Part shown: piece after piece, positions 56,100 through 64,000 of the stretch
How the letters are laid out: every line of letters begins with the position of its first letter
How positions within the stretch are numbered: position 1 is the stretch's first letter
Assembly (NCBI GenBank): GCA_963817395.1
Contig: CAWFOC010000004.1
Span: 558,001-622,000, forward strand
DNA: 64,000 nucleotides
Reading direction: 5' to 3'
Origin: CAWGYQ01 sp963817395
GTDB taxonomy: Bacteria > Acidobacteriota > Vicinamibacteria > Vicinamibacterales > CAVPJW01
Program-made: the position numbers and the translations under genes
Notes under the pieces: model-generated
The model's database searches: none
Told to the model about the DNA's origin: nothing
Seen by the model: the letters and a program-made list of their open reading frames with translations, nothing else

Positions 56100-57591
56100 T
56101 CAGTTCTTTCGGCGCCACAGGAAATATACCGGCAAGCCAAGCATGACAATCACCAGACCTGGCAAAGTCGTCGACGCGCGATAGCCGAAGAGCACAAGCA
56201 GCAGAATCAGAGCACCCACGATGTACAGACCTGGCACCCAGGGGTAGCCGAATGCCCGGTAGGGACGATCGGCGAGTGGCCTGGTCACGCGCAGCCGGAA
56301 GATGCCGACGATCGTGAGGATGTAGAAGATGAGTGCCGCCGAGATGATGTAGTCGAGCAGGTTGCCATAGAGATTGCCGTAGGCGAGGGTCGTCGTGTTG
56401 AACGTCCTCGGCAGCACCAGCGCGCATGCCCACAGGCCTTGAATGGTGAGCCCCCATGCCGGCACCTTCGCCTCATTCAGGCTTCCGGCCGGCTTGAAGA
56501 AGACCCCATCGCGGCTCATCGCGTAGTAGGCGCGCGCACCAGCGAGAATCAGTCCATTCGCACAGCCAAAGGTGGAAATCATGACGGCAAGCGCCATCAG
56601 CGTGGCGCCAGCTGTCGGGAAGACGGCCTCGACCGACGCCGTGGCCACTCGATCGCCGGGCGCCTGCTGAATGCTCTCCAGAGGCAGTGTCGCCAGATAG
56701 GCGACGTTCGCGAGGAGGTAGAGGGTAATCACGATCGCCGTGCCGAGCGCGAGCGACAACGGGACGTTGCGGCGTGGATCCTTCACCTCGCCAGCCGTAA
56801 AGGTGATGTTGTTCCACGCGTCGGCTGAGAAGAGCGATCCCGTTTGGGAGACGCACAGGGCGACGAACAGGCCGAACGCCGTGGCGGCCGACACGCCGGG
56901 CACGATCTCGATGTAGCCGCGCGGCGTCCAGAAGTTGCCGAAGTTGCTCGTCACGGCTTCGGCGCTCCAGCCAAACAGCAAGCCGATCGCGATGAGCGCG
57001 ACCAGCGCCCCGGTCTTTCGCCGTGGTGAAGACATTCTGGATGACCCGGCCGTACTCGAGCCCTCGCGTGTTCGTCCAGGTGAGCAGAGCGATGAGCAGC
57101 ATCGCCACCAGTTGTGCGCTCGAGAGTGACACGGCATAGCCGGTGGACACGTGAAGAGGCGGAATCAGGTAGGCATCTTCCGCAATCCCGGGAACGAGAG
57201 CCCCGAGGAACCGGGCGAACGCCACGGCCACGGCGGCGATGGTGCCGGTCTGAATCACGAGGAAGAGCGTCCAGCCGTACAGAAACCCCCAAAGGGGGGA
57301 GAACGCCTCGCGCAGATAGACGTACTGACCGCCAGCTCTCGGCATCATCGCGGCCAGCTCGCCGTACGAGAGCCCCGCCGCCACGGTCAGAACGCCGGTT
57401 ACCACCCACGCTGTCAACAGCCAGCCAGGACTGCCAAGCTGTCTGGCCATGTCTGCAGAGACGATGAAGATGCCTGAGCCGATCATCGACCCGACGACAA
57501 CCATGGTGGAGTCGTAAAGGCCGAGGCCGCGGGTGAATTCGGTATCGAGTGAAGTTGCCGGCGCCGCCGGCCGTGGATTCGTCATGCGCAC
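56100..57591 (-). CDS. APC-superfamily amino-acid permease (one frame break)
   Basis: About 497 residues, 12 helices. The first helix holds GSMIGSGIFIVSADM, the substrate-binding GSGIF motif of LAT/APC transporters; then AGLSYGELAAMMPRAGGQYVYLREAFSPLWGFLYGW. A one-base break near 57020 (after NVFTTAK) joins to TGALVALIAIGLLFGW. Further: ADAWNNITFTAGEVKDPRRNVPLSLALG and RPYRAFGYPWVPGLYIVGAL. Amino-acid exchanger or symporter with unknown specificity. Divergent from gltS. Confidence 0.9.
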
Positions 57592-57687
57592 GCTCCTGGG
57601 TTACGATGCTCGACGAATTCGTCGGGCACTATAGCTCGAATCGTGCGGACCGGCCAGGACGGTTCGTCGGCTGCAGGAGGCCGCGTC

Positions 57688-58929
57688 GTGTCGCTGGATC
57701 TGATCAACACGCTGGCGTTCGCCGGTGTTGTGTTGTTCGTCGGATATCGCCTCAAGCGGGCGATGACGCCGCTCTCGCGCTACAACATTCCCGCGCCCGT
57801 CGTGGGAGGCCTCCTCGTGGCCGTCCTGATGACGGTGGCGCGCAACTGGAACCTGACGCCGCTCAAGTTCGACACCACGCTTCAAACGCCGCTGATGATT
57901 GCCTTCTTTACCTCCATCGGTTTCGGCGCCAGCCTGGCCCTTCTGAAAATCGGTGGGCCGCTCGTGGTCTTCTTCTTCGTGGCGTCCACGCTCGCGGCTG
58001 TCGCTCAGAACGTGCTCGGCGTGGTCGTGGCCGGGGTGCTCGGACAGCCGCCGCTGCTCGGCGTGCTCGCTGGCTCGGTGACCCTGACCGGTGGGCCGGC
58101 GACGGGCCTGGCGTTCGCCCCGCTCTTCGAGACAGCGGGCATCGGGGGAGCCGCGACGCTTGCCGTCGCCGCGGCCATGGTGGGCATCGTTTCTGGAGGC
58201 GTCATTGGCGGACCAATCGGAACGTTTCTGATCGAGCGCGGCAGGCTCAAAGCTCCGCGCGCTCGTGCGATCGATCTTCACGTGCCCACCGCCGCCAACA
58301 TCGCCGAAAGCCAGCTGGGGGAGCCCGCCGCCCGAGCCCCCGAGGGTGAGGACCGCGAAGCCTATGTGCTGCTCAAGAGCCTGGTGGTGATTCTGGCGGC
58401 CATGTGGATCGGCGGCTGGATCAGCCGTGGGTTCTCGGCGCTCGGTGCCACCTTGCCGGCGTACATCGGCGCCATGCTCGCGGCGGCGGCCATTCGAAAC
58501 CTCGACGATGCGACCAGTCTCATCGGGCTTTCTCAACGCACCGTTGACGACATCGGGAGCGTTGCGCTCTCCATGTTTCTGGTGCTTGCGCTGATGACGC
58601 TGCGCCTGTGGGAACTGGTGGGTCTGGCGATTCCGCTCACCATCATCCTGCTGGCACAGGTCGGCCTGATCGCCGCGCTCTGCGTGCTGGTGATTCCACG
58701 ACTGATGGGCCGCGACTACGATGCGGCCGTCATTTCCAGTGGATTCTGCGGGTTCATGCTCGGCACGACGGCCAATGCGATGGCGAACATGGAAGCGCTC
58801 GTCGAGCGCTACGGTCCATCGCCGAAGGCGTTTCTGGTGGTGCCGATGGTTGGGGCCTTTTTCATCGACTTCACCAATGCCATTATCATTACGATCTTTC
58901 TGAATATCTTCGCCGCGGCAGGGCCGTGA
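57688..58929 (+). CDS. gltS: sodium/glutamate symporter GltS family
   Basis: 413 residues from GTG 57688, with AGGAGG 7 bases upstream; the 15 codons open before are not needed. Two inverted halves each with hairpin-like Gly-rich segments: PAPVVGGLLVA, SIGFGASLALLKIGGP, SVTLTGGPATGLAFAPLFE, SGGVIGGPIGTFLIERG in the first; PAYIGAMLAAAAIRN, ISSGFCGFMLGTTANAMANMEALVERYGPSPKAFLVVPMVGAFFIDFTNA in the second. These are the GltS family signatures. Inner membrane, Na+-coupled glutamate uptake. Confidence 0.94.
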   Translation: MSLDLINTLAFAGVVLFVGYRLKRAMTPLSRYNIPAPVVGGLLVAVLMTVARNWNLTPLKFDTTLQTPLMIAFFTSIGFGASLALLKIGGPLVVFFFVASTLAAVAQNVLGVVVAGVLGQPPLLGVLAGSVTLTGGPATGLAFAPLFETAGIGGAATLAVAAAMVGIVSGGVIGGPIGTFLIERGRLKAPRARAIDLHVPTAANIAESQLGEPAARAPEGEDREAYVLLKSLVVILAAMWIGGWISRGFSALGATLPAYIGAMLAAAAIRNLDDATSLIGLSQRTVDDIGSVALSMFLVLALMTLRLWELVGLAIPLTIILLAQVGLIAALCVLVIPRLMGRDYDAAVISSGFCGFMLGTTANAMANMEALVERYGPSPKAFLVVPMVGAFFIDFTNAIIITIFLNIFAAAGP

Positions 58930-58956
58930 GCGATCGGTCGGCATGGGAGATCGCAT

Positions 58957-59565
58957 ATGGACACGAGCCGGTTCAGCCGTGACGAGGCGTGGCAGCTGCT
59001 CACCGAGTACACGTCGAGTGAGAGCCTCAGAAAGCACGCGCTTGCGGTTGAGGCCTCGGTGCGATCCTATGCGCGGCGCTTCGGGGAGGACGAAGAGACG
59101 TGGGGAGTCGTCGCACTCCTTCACGACTTCGACTACGAGCGCTGGCCCGATCCCGCCGATCATCCGTTCCGGGGTTGCGAGATTCTGCGCGAGCGCGGAT
59201 ATCCGGACTTCGTCACGCGCGCCATCCTGTCTCATGCCGACTACAGCAACGTGACGCGCGAGTCGCGCCTGGAGCACACGCTCTACGCCTGCGACGAGAT
59301 GGCCGGCTTCGTGACGGCCGCGGCACTGGTGCGGCCGAGCAGAAGCGTGCTCGATCTCGAGCCTGCATCGGTCGTCAAGCGGATGAAGGACAAGGCGTTC
59401 GCCCGTGCCGTCAAGCGGGAGGATCTCCGCCGGGGCGCAGACGAGATCGGCCTGCCCATCGAGGACCACATTGCCAACGTCATTGCCGCCATGCGCGAGA
59501 AGGCCGACGCGCTGGGCCTGAGGGGCACATTCGGTGCCACTACCCCCGCCGACGGTTCGGCCTGA
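58957..59565 (+). CDS. HD-domain hydrolase
   Basis: 202 residues with HD superfamily metal ligands: LRKHALAVEASV (H), VVALLHDFDYERWP (HD), RAILSHADYSNV (H) and YACDEMAGF (D). The family usually phosphohydrolyses nucleotides; the substrate is unknown. C-terminal helical region KRMKDKAFARAVKREDLRRGADEIGL. It lies 27 bases after gltS and 34 before the ABC operon. Confidence 0.88.
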   Translation: MDTSRFSRDEAWQLLTEYTSSESLRKHALAVEASVRSYARRFGEDEETWGVVALLHDFDYERWPDPADHPFRGCEILRERGYPDFVTRAILSHADYSNVTRESRLEHTLYACDEMAGFVTAAALVRPSRSVLDLEPASVVKRMKDKAFARAVKREDLRRGADEIGLPIEDHIANVIAAMREKADALGLRGTFGATTPADGSA

Positions 59566-59599
59566 ACCCGACCCTTCGCCACCGCGTATAGTCGTTCAG

Positions 59600-60571
59600 A
59601 TGGATGCACCAGAGGCCGTCGAGGTTCCCACACAACCGGAGGTGCCCGCAGACTCGCCACCTGCCGTCAGGCTCGATGGTGTGAGCATCGCCTATGGCTC
59701 GGCCTGGGCCCTGCGAGATGTCACGGTGAGCTTTCAGTCCGGAGCTGTGGGCCTGCTGGGCCCCAACGGCGCCGGCAAGAGCACCCTCCTCAAATCGCTG
59801 CTGGGCTTCATCGCGCCCGACCGGGGCCGCCTGACGGTGCTCGGTCTGGACGTGGCATCGTCTGCGCCCGCGGTGCGTGCGCGGATCGGCTACATGCCTG
59901 AGAACGACGCGCACATTCCAGGCATGAACGCGGTGACCTTCGTGGCCTATTGCGGAAGGCTGTGCGGCTTGCCCGCAGTCGATGCCATGCAGCGAGCACA
60001 CGAGGTGCTTTATTACGTCGGGCTGGGAGAGGCGCGGTATCGCAATCTGGAGACCTACTCGACCGGCATGAAGCAGCGCATCAAACTGGCGCAGGCGCTG
60101 GTCCATGATCCGGATCTGCTATTTCTCGATGAGCCGACCAATGGCATGGACCCGAAGGGTCGAGACGAGATGCTCGAGCTCATTCGGGATCTCGGGCACG
60201 ACCAGGGCGTCAGCCTGATTGTCTCGTCGCATCTCCTGCCCGACGTGGAGTACACGTGCGACCACATCGTCGTGCTCGACAAGGGGGAGGTGGCTGCCGA
60301 CGGACCGATCGAACGCCTCAAAGGATCCGGCGGTCAGGTATTCGAGCTGCGCGTCAAGGGCGACCTCGAGAGCTTCGTCCGCGTCCTTCGCGCGAGGGGC
60401 ATCGACTGCCACGAAACCGACGAGGATGTGATGCGGGTCTTCGTACCCCCCGGTCATGGCGCCGAGCTGCTGTTCCAGCTCGCGGCACGCCAGGGAATGC
60501 AGGTTCGCCACCTCCGTGCCAGCGTTCCCACACTCGAAGACGTGTTCGCGCGTGCCGTCGGGGACGAGTAG
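59600..60571 (+). CDS. ABC transporter ATPase (ABC-2 type exporter 1)
   Basis: 323 residues from ATG 59600; an N-terminal polar leader (about 25 residues) precedes VRLDGVSIAYGSAWALRDVTV. Walker A LLGPNGAGKSTLLKSLLG, Q-loop region IGYMPEND, signature NLETYSTGMKQRIKLAQALVHDPDLLFLDEPTNGMDPKGRDEM (LETYSTGMKQR in place of LSGGQ), H-loop IVSSHLLPDVE. The C-terminal 80 residues (VFELRVKGDLESFVRVLRARGIDCHET) is a regulatory-type domain. Works with the next permease. Confidence 0.93.
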   Translation: MDAPEAVEVPTQPEVPADSPPAVRLDGVSIAYGSAWALRDVTVSFQSGAVGLLGPNGAGKSTLLKSLLGFIAPDRGRLTVLGLDVASSAPAVRARIGYMPENDAHIPGMNAVTFVAYCGRLCGLPAVDAMQRAHEVLYYVGLGEARYRNLETYSTGMKQRIKLAQALVHDPDLLFLDEPTNGMDPKGRDEMLELIRDLGHDQGVSLIVSSHLLPDVEYTCDHIVVLDKGEVAADGPIERLKGSGGQVFELRVKGDLESFVRVLRARGIDCHETDEDVMRVFVPPGHGAELLFQLAARQGMQVRHLRASVPTLEDVFARAVGDE

Positions 60572-61411
60572 ATGCCCATCCACGACCAGGGCTACCGGCG
60601 GTACAGCGGAGCGCGAGACGGGCTAGGCCGGGCGTGGACGGTTATTGCCGCAACCGGCGTGCGAACCGTCCTTCAACGACGGCTGTTCCTGATGCTCCTG
60701 CTCGTCGCCTGGGGGCCGTTCATCGTCAGAGCCGTCCAGATTTACGCCACCGTGAACTTCCCGGGTGCATCGTTTCTGTCGGTCACGTCCCGAACATTCC
60801 GCGACTTCCTCGATACGCAGGGGTTGTTCGTCTTTTTCATCACCATCTACGTGGGAGCAGGTCTCATCGCCAACGATAGGCGGGCCAATGCGCTTCAGAT
60901 CTACCTGTCGAAGCCGCTGACACGCGCCGAATATGTCACCGGCAAGCTCGCCACCCTGATGTTCTTCCTGCTCCTCACCACCTGGGTGCCGGCCATCCTG
61001 CTACTCGTCGTGCAGGTGGTATTCGCCGGCAGCGTTTCATTTCTGAGGTCGAACCTCTATCTGATTCCCGCCATCACCGTCTTCTCGTTGCTGCAGGTTC
61101 TGGTGGCGTCGTTCACGATGCTGGGCCTTTCGTCGCTTTCGCGTAGCAGCCGATTCGTCGCCGTCATGTACGCCGGATTGGTGTTCTTTTCCGAAGCGAT
61201 CGCAGACGTCGTCGAAGCCATTACCGGCGGGACCTCGTCGGCCTGGGTCTCCTTGTCGGCCAACCTGGCCCAGTTGGGAGATGCGATCTTCAGATTGCCG
61301 CATCGTTACGACATGCCTGTGGTCGTGTCGCTGGCCATTGTGTCCGGCTTGGTCGGCCTCTCGATTCTGGTGCTCGAACGCCGCGTCCGCGGCGTGGAAG
61401 TGGTCACGTGA
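60572..61411 (+). CDS. ABC-2 permease (exporter 1)
   Basis: 279 residues with six hydrophobic helices; N-terminal MPIHDQGYRRYSGARDGLGRAWTV, typical cytosolic start, then LFLMLLLVAWGPFIVRAV, GLFVFFITIYVGAGLIANDRRANALQIYLSKPLTRAEYVTGKLATLMFF, the ABC2_membrane landmark. Starts directly after the ATPase stop. Cargo unknown. Confidence 0.9.
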   Translation: MPIHDQGYRRYSGARDGLGRAWTVIAATGVRTVLQRRLFLMLLLVAWGPFIVRAVQIYATVNFPGASFLSVTSRTFRDFLDTQGLFVFFITIYVGAGLIANDRRANALQIYLSKPLTRAEYVTGKLATLMFFLLLTTWVPAILLLVVQVVFAGSVSFLRSNLYLIPAITVFSLLQVLVASFTMLGLSSLSRSSRFVAVMYAGLVFFSEAIADVVEAITGGTSSAWVSLSANLAQLGDAIFRLPHRYDMPVVVSLAIVSGLVGLSILVLERRVRGVEVVT

Positions 61412-62349
61412 CCTCGCCCGCCGCGCAGCCGCCGCTCGTGCAGGCGGAGCATCTGTCCAAGTGGTATGGCCAGGTGATCGGACTGAACGACGTCAGTGTG
61501 GCGCTCCCACCAGGCATCACGGGGTTGCTGGGCCCGAACGGAGCCGGCAAATCGACCCTGATGAAGCTCATTACCGGGCAGCTCCGACCCAGTAAGGGTG
61601 ACATCCGCGTTCTCGGGCAGCCCATCTGGGGTAACCATGCGCTCTACAGCCGCCTCGGCTTCTGTCCGGAACAGGATGCGTTCTACGAGCGGATGACCGG
61701 GCTGGACTGGGTGACGGCGCTCGTCAGCGTGAGCGGCTTCGGCGATCGCGAAGCCCGTGCCGCAGCTGAGAAGGCCCTGGCGGCCGTCGATCTGACCGAT
61801 GCGGCGCACAAGAAGATCGGCGCCTACAGCAAGGGCATGCGCCAGCGGGTGAAGCTGGCCCAGGCCATTGCCCACGAACCCGAGCTGCTGATTCTCGACG
61901 AACCTCTGGCCGGGATGGATCCGCTCGGCCGACGGAAGACCATTCGCCTCATCAAGGACTGGGCGCGTCGCGGCCAGAGCATTCTCGTGTCGAGTCACAT
62001 CCTGCACGAGATCGAAGCCATGACCGCCAATATCCTCCTCATCAACAACGGTCGAATCGTGGCCGAGGGCAACGTTCACCAGATCCGCGATCTCATCGAT
62101 GAACATCCGCATACCGTCCACATCCGCGCCGACGAGCCTCGAACCCTCGCTCGCATCATCCTGGCGCAGGACGACGTGCTCAGCCTGAAGCTGGAACGGG
62201 AGGCTGTCGTGGTTGAGACCGCACGCCCCGATGTGTTCTACGCGCGATTGACGGAACTCGCCGCCAGCGGCGAGGCGGGAGTTGTGCACGAAGTGACCTC
62301 TCCCGACGACAACCTGCAGGCGGTGTTCAAGTATCTGGTGAAACAATGA
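61408..62349 (+). CDS. ABC transporter ATPase (ABC-2 type exporter 2)
   Basis: 313 residues: VQAEHLSKWYGQVIGLNDVSVALP, Walker A LLGPNGAGKSTLMKLITG, LGFCPEQDAFYERMTGLDWV, signature region IGAYSKGMRQRVKLAQAIAHEPELLILDEPLAGMDPLGRRKTI, H-loop VSSHILHEIEAM. The C-terminal domain (HTVHIRADEPRTLARIILAQDD) resembles that of exporter 1. GTG 61408 overlaps the preceding gene by 4 bases; translation is coupled. Confidence 0.93.
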   Translation: MTSPAAQPPLVQAEHLSKWYGQVIGLNDVSVALPPGITGLLGPNGAGKSTLMKLITGQLRPSKGDIRVLGQPIWGNHALYSRLGFCPEQDAFYERMTGLDWVTALVSVSGFGDREARAAAEKALAAVDLTDAAHKKIGAYSKGMRQRVKLAQAIAHEPELLILDEPLAGMDPLGRRKTIRLIKDWARRGQSILVSSHILHEIEAMTANILLINNGRIVAEGNVHQIRDLIDEHPHTVHIRADEPRTLARIILAQDDVLSLKLEREAVVVETARPDVFYARLTELAASGEAGVVHEVTSPDDNLQAVFKYLVKQ

Positions 62350-63161
62350 AGTTCCTCGCGGCCTCGCTGAAGATCTTCGATCTCTCGCTCGGCGAGATGC
62401 TCTGGTCGCGGCGCACCATTTTCATGGCCCTGGTCGTGGGCGGTCCCGTCATCATGGCGATTGTCTTTCGGGCGCTCGAGCTGGCTGGGTTCCCGGCGCT
62501 CCGGGTGAACGGCGCCCGCGTTGGCGGACCGGCCATCTTCGGGATCGTCATCGGGTTCGTCTACCTGCGCTTCATCGTGCCGGTGCTCGGCGCCTTCTAC
62601 GGAACCTCGCTCATCGCCGACGAGGTCGACGACAAGACCATCACCTATCTTTTCACCCGCCCGATTCCTCGGGGCGCGATCGCCATCGGCAAGTACTTGA
62701 GTTACCTGGTCTGCACCGGACTGGTCGTGCTGCCGTCGGTCGTCCTGGTCTTCTTCCTGGTCGTCCCTATCGGCGGGGGAGCGATCGCGCCCGCGTTTCC
62801 CGGGCTCGTCCGCGACGTGGTGCTGCTTGGTCTGGGACTGGCAGCCTACGGGGCTTTTTTTGCCTTCATTGGCGCACGCGTGAAGCGCCCACTGCTCTTC
62901 GGGCTCGGCTTCGCGTTCGGGTGGGAGACCGCGGTGCTCCTGTTTCCCGGGTACCTGCGCCGCCTGACGATTGCGTACTACCTCCAGTCGCTCGTGCCGC
63001 ACGCCGCGCCCGGGGGTGAACTGGCCAGCCTGTTACGCGCGGTTTTCCCGGATCAGCCGTCAGCCTGGGGGTCGGTGCTCGCGCTTCTGATCATCACCGG
63101 GATTTTTCTCGCCTGGACCGCGCATACCGTGGCCCGGCGGGAATACGTCCTGGAACAGTAG
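62346..63161 (+). CDS. ABC-2 permease (exporter 2)
   Basis: 271 residues; six hydrophobic helices with the ABC2 landmark FYGTSLIADEVDDKTITYLFTRPIPRGAIAIGKYLSYLVCTGLVVLPSVVLVFFLVV. ATGA overlap with ATPase 2. Fourth gene of the double-exporter operon. Together these look like NatA/Gld-type exporters; the cargo is unknown and no link to the EPS locus is proven. Confidence 0.9.
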   Translation: MKFLAASLKIFDLSLGEMLWSRRTIFMALVVGGPVIMAIVFRALELAGFPALRVNGARVGGPAIFGIVIGFVYLRFIVPVLGAFYGTSLIADEVDDKTITYLFTRPIPRGAIAIGKYLSYLVCTGLVVLPSVVLVFFLVVPIGGGAIAPAFPGLVRDVVLLGLGLAAYGAFFAFIGARVKRPLLFGLGFAFGWETAVLLFPGYLRRLTIAYYLQSLVPHAAPGGELASLLRAVFPDQPSAWGSVLALLIITGIFLAWTAHTVARREYVLEQ

Positions 63162-63220
63162 CGCGCCGCAGGAACCGACTGGCCCGACCATTCGTATATG
63201 CTGTCAAGGGCGTCGAATCG

Positions 63221-64000
63221 ATGACCAAGGGCACTCGTTATTTCATCTGGGGCGCGCTGGCGACTCTGGGCATCGGCCTGAGCGTGGGGTTGGTTGCCTA
63301 CTATGCGGGCTTCCCCCTGGGCGCACGCTCGCAGGCCGACGACCTCGCCGAGCTTCAATACGTGCCCAGGGATGCGGATGTGGTCGCCTACGCGAACGTT
63401 CGCGACGTGATGGATTCCGAGTTCCGGCAGCGACTGCGGGCGCGCGAATCGGGTACCGAGCGTGACGGACAGGCGGAGTTCCAGAAGCGCACCGGGATCA
63501 ACATCGAGACCGACGTGGATAGGGTAGTGGCTTACATGACGCACCGACCCGGCGAGTCTTCGTCCGAGAATGGGCTTGTGCTGGCGCGTGGCCGGTTCGA
63601 CGCGGTGCGGCTCGAGGGACTGGCGCGCGAACACGGCGGAACGGTCGAGGACTACAAGGGCAAGCGTGTTCTGACGCACCGGGGCGAATCGACTGACAAG
63701 GACATGACGTTGGCGTTTCTAGAGGCCGGCCTCGTCGCGCTTGGCAGTGACCGTGTCGTGCGTCAGGCCATCGATGTGGCGTCAGGCGGGCAGAACGTGA
63801 CCGCGAACGGCGAGATCATGAGGCTCGTCCAGGACCTCGACGACGGCAATGCGTGGGCCGTAGGCCGTTTCGACGCGTTGACAAGTTCGGGCCGGTTGCC
63901 CGAAGGAGTGCTGACACAGCTGCCGGCCATCTCGTGGATCTCGGCCAGTGGCCGCGTCAACGGAGGCGTGACGGCGACGATCCGGGCAGAGACGCGTGAC
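63221..64000 (+). CDS. membrane-anchored protein of unknown function, 3' end cut by window
   Basis: Open from ATG 63221 to the window end (260 codons, no stop). N-terminal signal anchor: MTKGTRYFIWGALATLGIGLSVGLVAYYAG; then an extracytoplasmic part (DADVVAYANVRDVMDSEFRQRLRA, FQKRTGINIETDVDRVVAYM, GLVLARGRFDAVRLEGLAREHGG, MTLAFLEAGLVALGSDRVVRQAIDV, DGNAWAVGRFDAL). Pattern of a two-lobed protein that scores pairwise repeats, of the kind often called hypothetical in Acidobacteria. Function unknown. It follows the exporter genes by 59 bases. Confidence 0.8.
   Translation, partial: MTKGTRYFIWGALATLGIGLSVGLVAYYAGFPLGARSQADDLAELQYVPRDADVVAYANVRDVMDSEFRQRLRARESGTERDGQAEFQKRTGINIETDVDRVVAYMTHRPGESSSENGLVLARGRFDAVRLEGLAREHGGTVEDYKGKRVLTHRGESTDKDMTLAFLEAGLVALGSDRVVRQAIDVASGGQNVTANGEIMRLVQDLDDGNAWAVGRFDALTSSGRLPEGVLTQLPAISWISASGRVNGGVTATIRAETRD

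Noticed and set aside
1..64000. tRNA genes, CRISPR arrays, insertion sequences
   Set aside because: No cloverleaf with a GGTTCRA loop, no regularly spaced repeat and no transposase or integrase motif seen by eye on either strand; a tRNA scan was not possible here.

Overview
The window is a GC-rich bacterial chromosome segment dominated by one large exopolysaccharide (EPS) locus of the exosortase A (XrtA, formerly EpsH/PEP-CTERM) type. The presence of XrtA, EpsI, a PrsT-like TPR lipoprotein, XrtA-type ATPase, FemAB, sugar transferases and amidotransferases, together with G8/beta-helix secreted proteins and a TIGR03790-like protein, points to Acidobacteriota (Vicinamibacteria-like). That taxonomic guess is an inference. 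I saw no tRNA, rRNA, CRISPR array, insertion sequence or prophage gene.

Layout. 1-2.7 kb: end of a PHP phosphoesterase and a fused ATP sulfurylase/APS kinase. 3-12.3 kb (+): a probable sigma-54-driven operon with activator ntrC1, outer-membrane export protein, beta-barrel protein, chain-length regulator, XrtA ATPase, CpsD-like kinase, priming glycosylphosphotransferase and FemAB. 12.3-18.4 kb: three damaged genes for secreted polysaccharide-active proteins (G8 protein on -, esterase and exo-lyase-like protein on +). 18.5-28.5 kb (-): tightly overlapping operon of GT4, acyltransferase, GT4, GT2, beta-helix protein, asparagine-synthase-like protein, O-antigen-ligase-like protein and GT39. 28.7-34.9 kb (+): GT4, GT4, amidotransferase, methyltransferase, GT. 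35.0-42.6 kb (-): xrtA, epsI, prsT-like TPR lipoprotein, Wzm/Wzt ABC exporter, GT39. 43.1-48.6 kb: two more activators (ntrC2, ntrC3) enclosing a TIGR03790-TPR gene and two small paralogous genes. 48.8-64 kb: housekeeping genes (thymidine phosphorylase, PNP, cytidine deaminase, mtnA, tsaD, yjbQ, NUDIX, SDR, amino-acid permease, gltS, HD protein) and a double ABC-exporter operon followed by a truncated membrane-anchored protein.

How it fits together: sugars are primed on undecaprenyl phosphate by the polyprenyl glycosylphosphotransferase, extended and decorated by the glycosyltransferases, methyltransferase, acyltransferase and amidotransferases, exported by Wzm/Wzt and/or the chain-length/export proteins, and probably trimmed by the secreted beta-helix, lyase-like and esterase proteins. 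XrtA/EpsI would process surface proteins, but no PEP-CTERM substrate is visible here. Regulation seems to rely on three sensorless sigma-54 activators with an unusual shared C-terminal domain, plus -24/-12-like promoters at ntrC1, xrtA and two small genes encoding an unrecognised 65-80 residue protein family. That activator/small-protein set is the best candidate for something undescribed.

Many genes carry single-base frame breaks that reopen at once in another frame with the family sequence intact. This suggests consensus indel errors rather than real decay, except perhaps at 12.3-18.4 kb. Whole genes are given below with the breaks noted.
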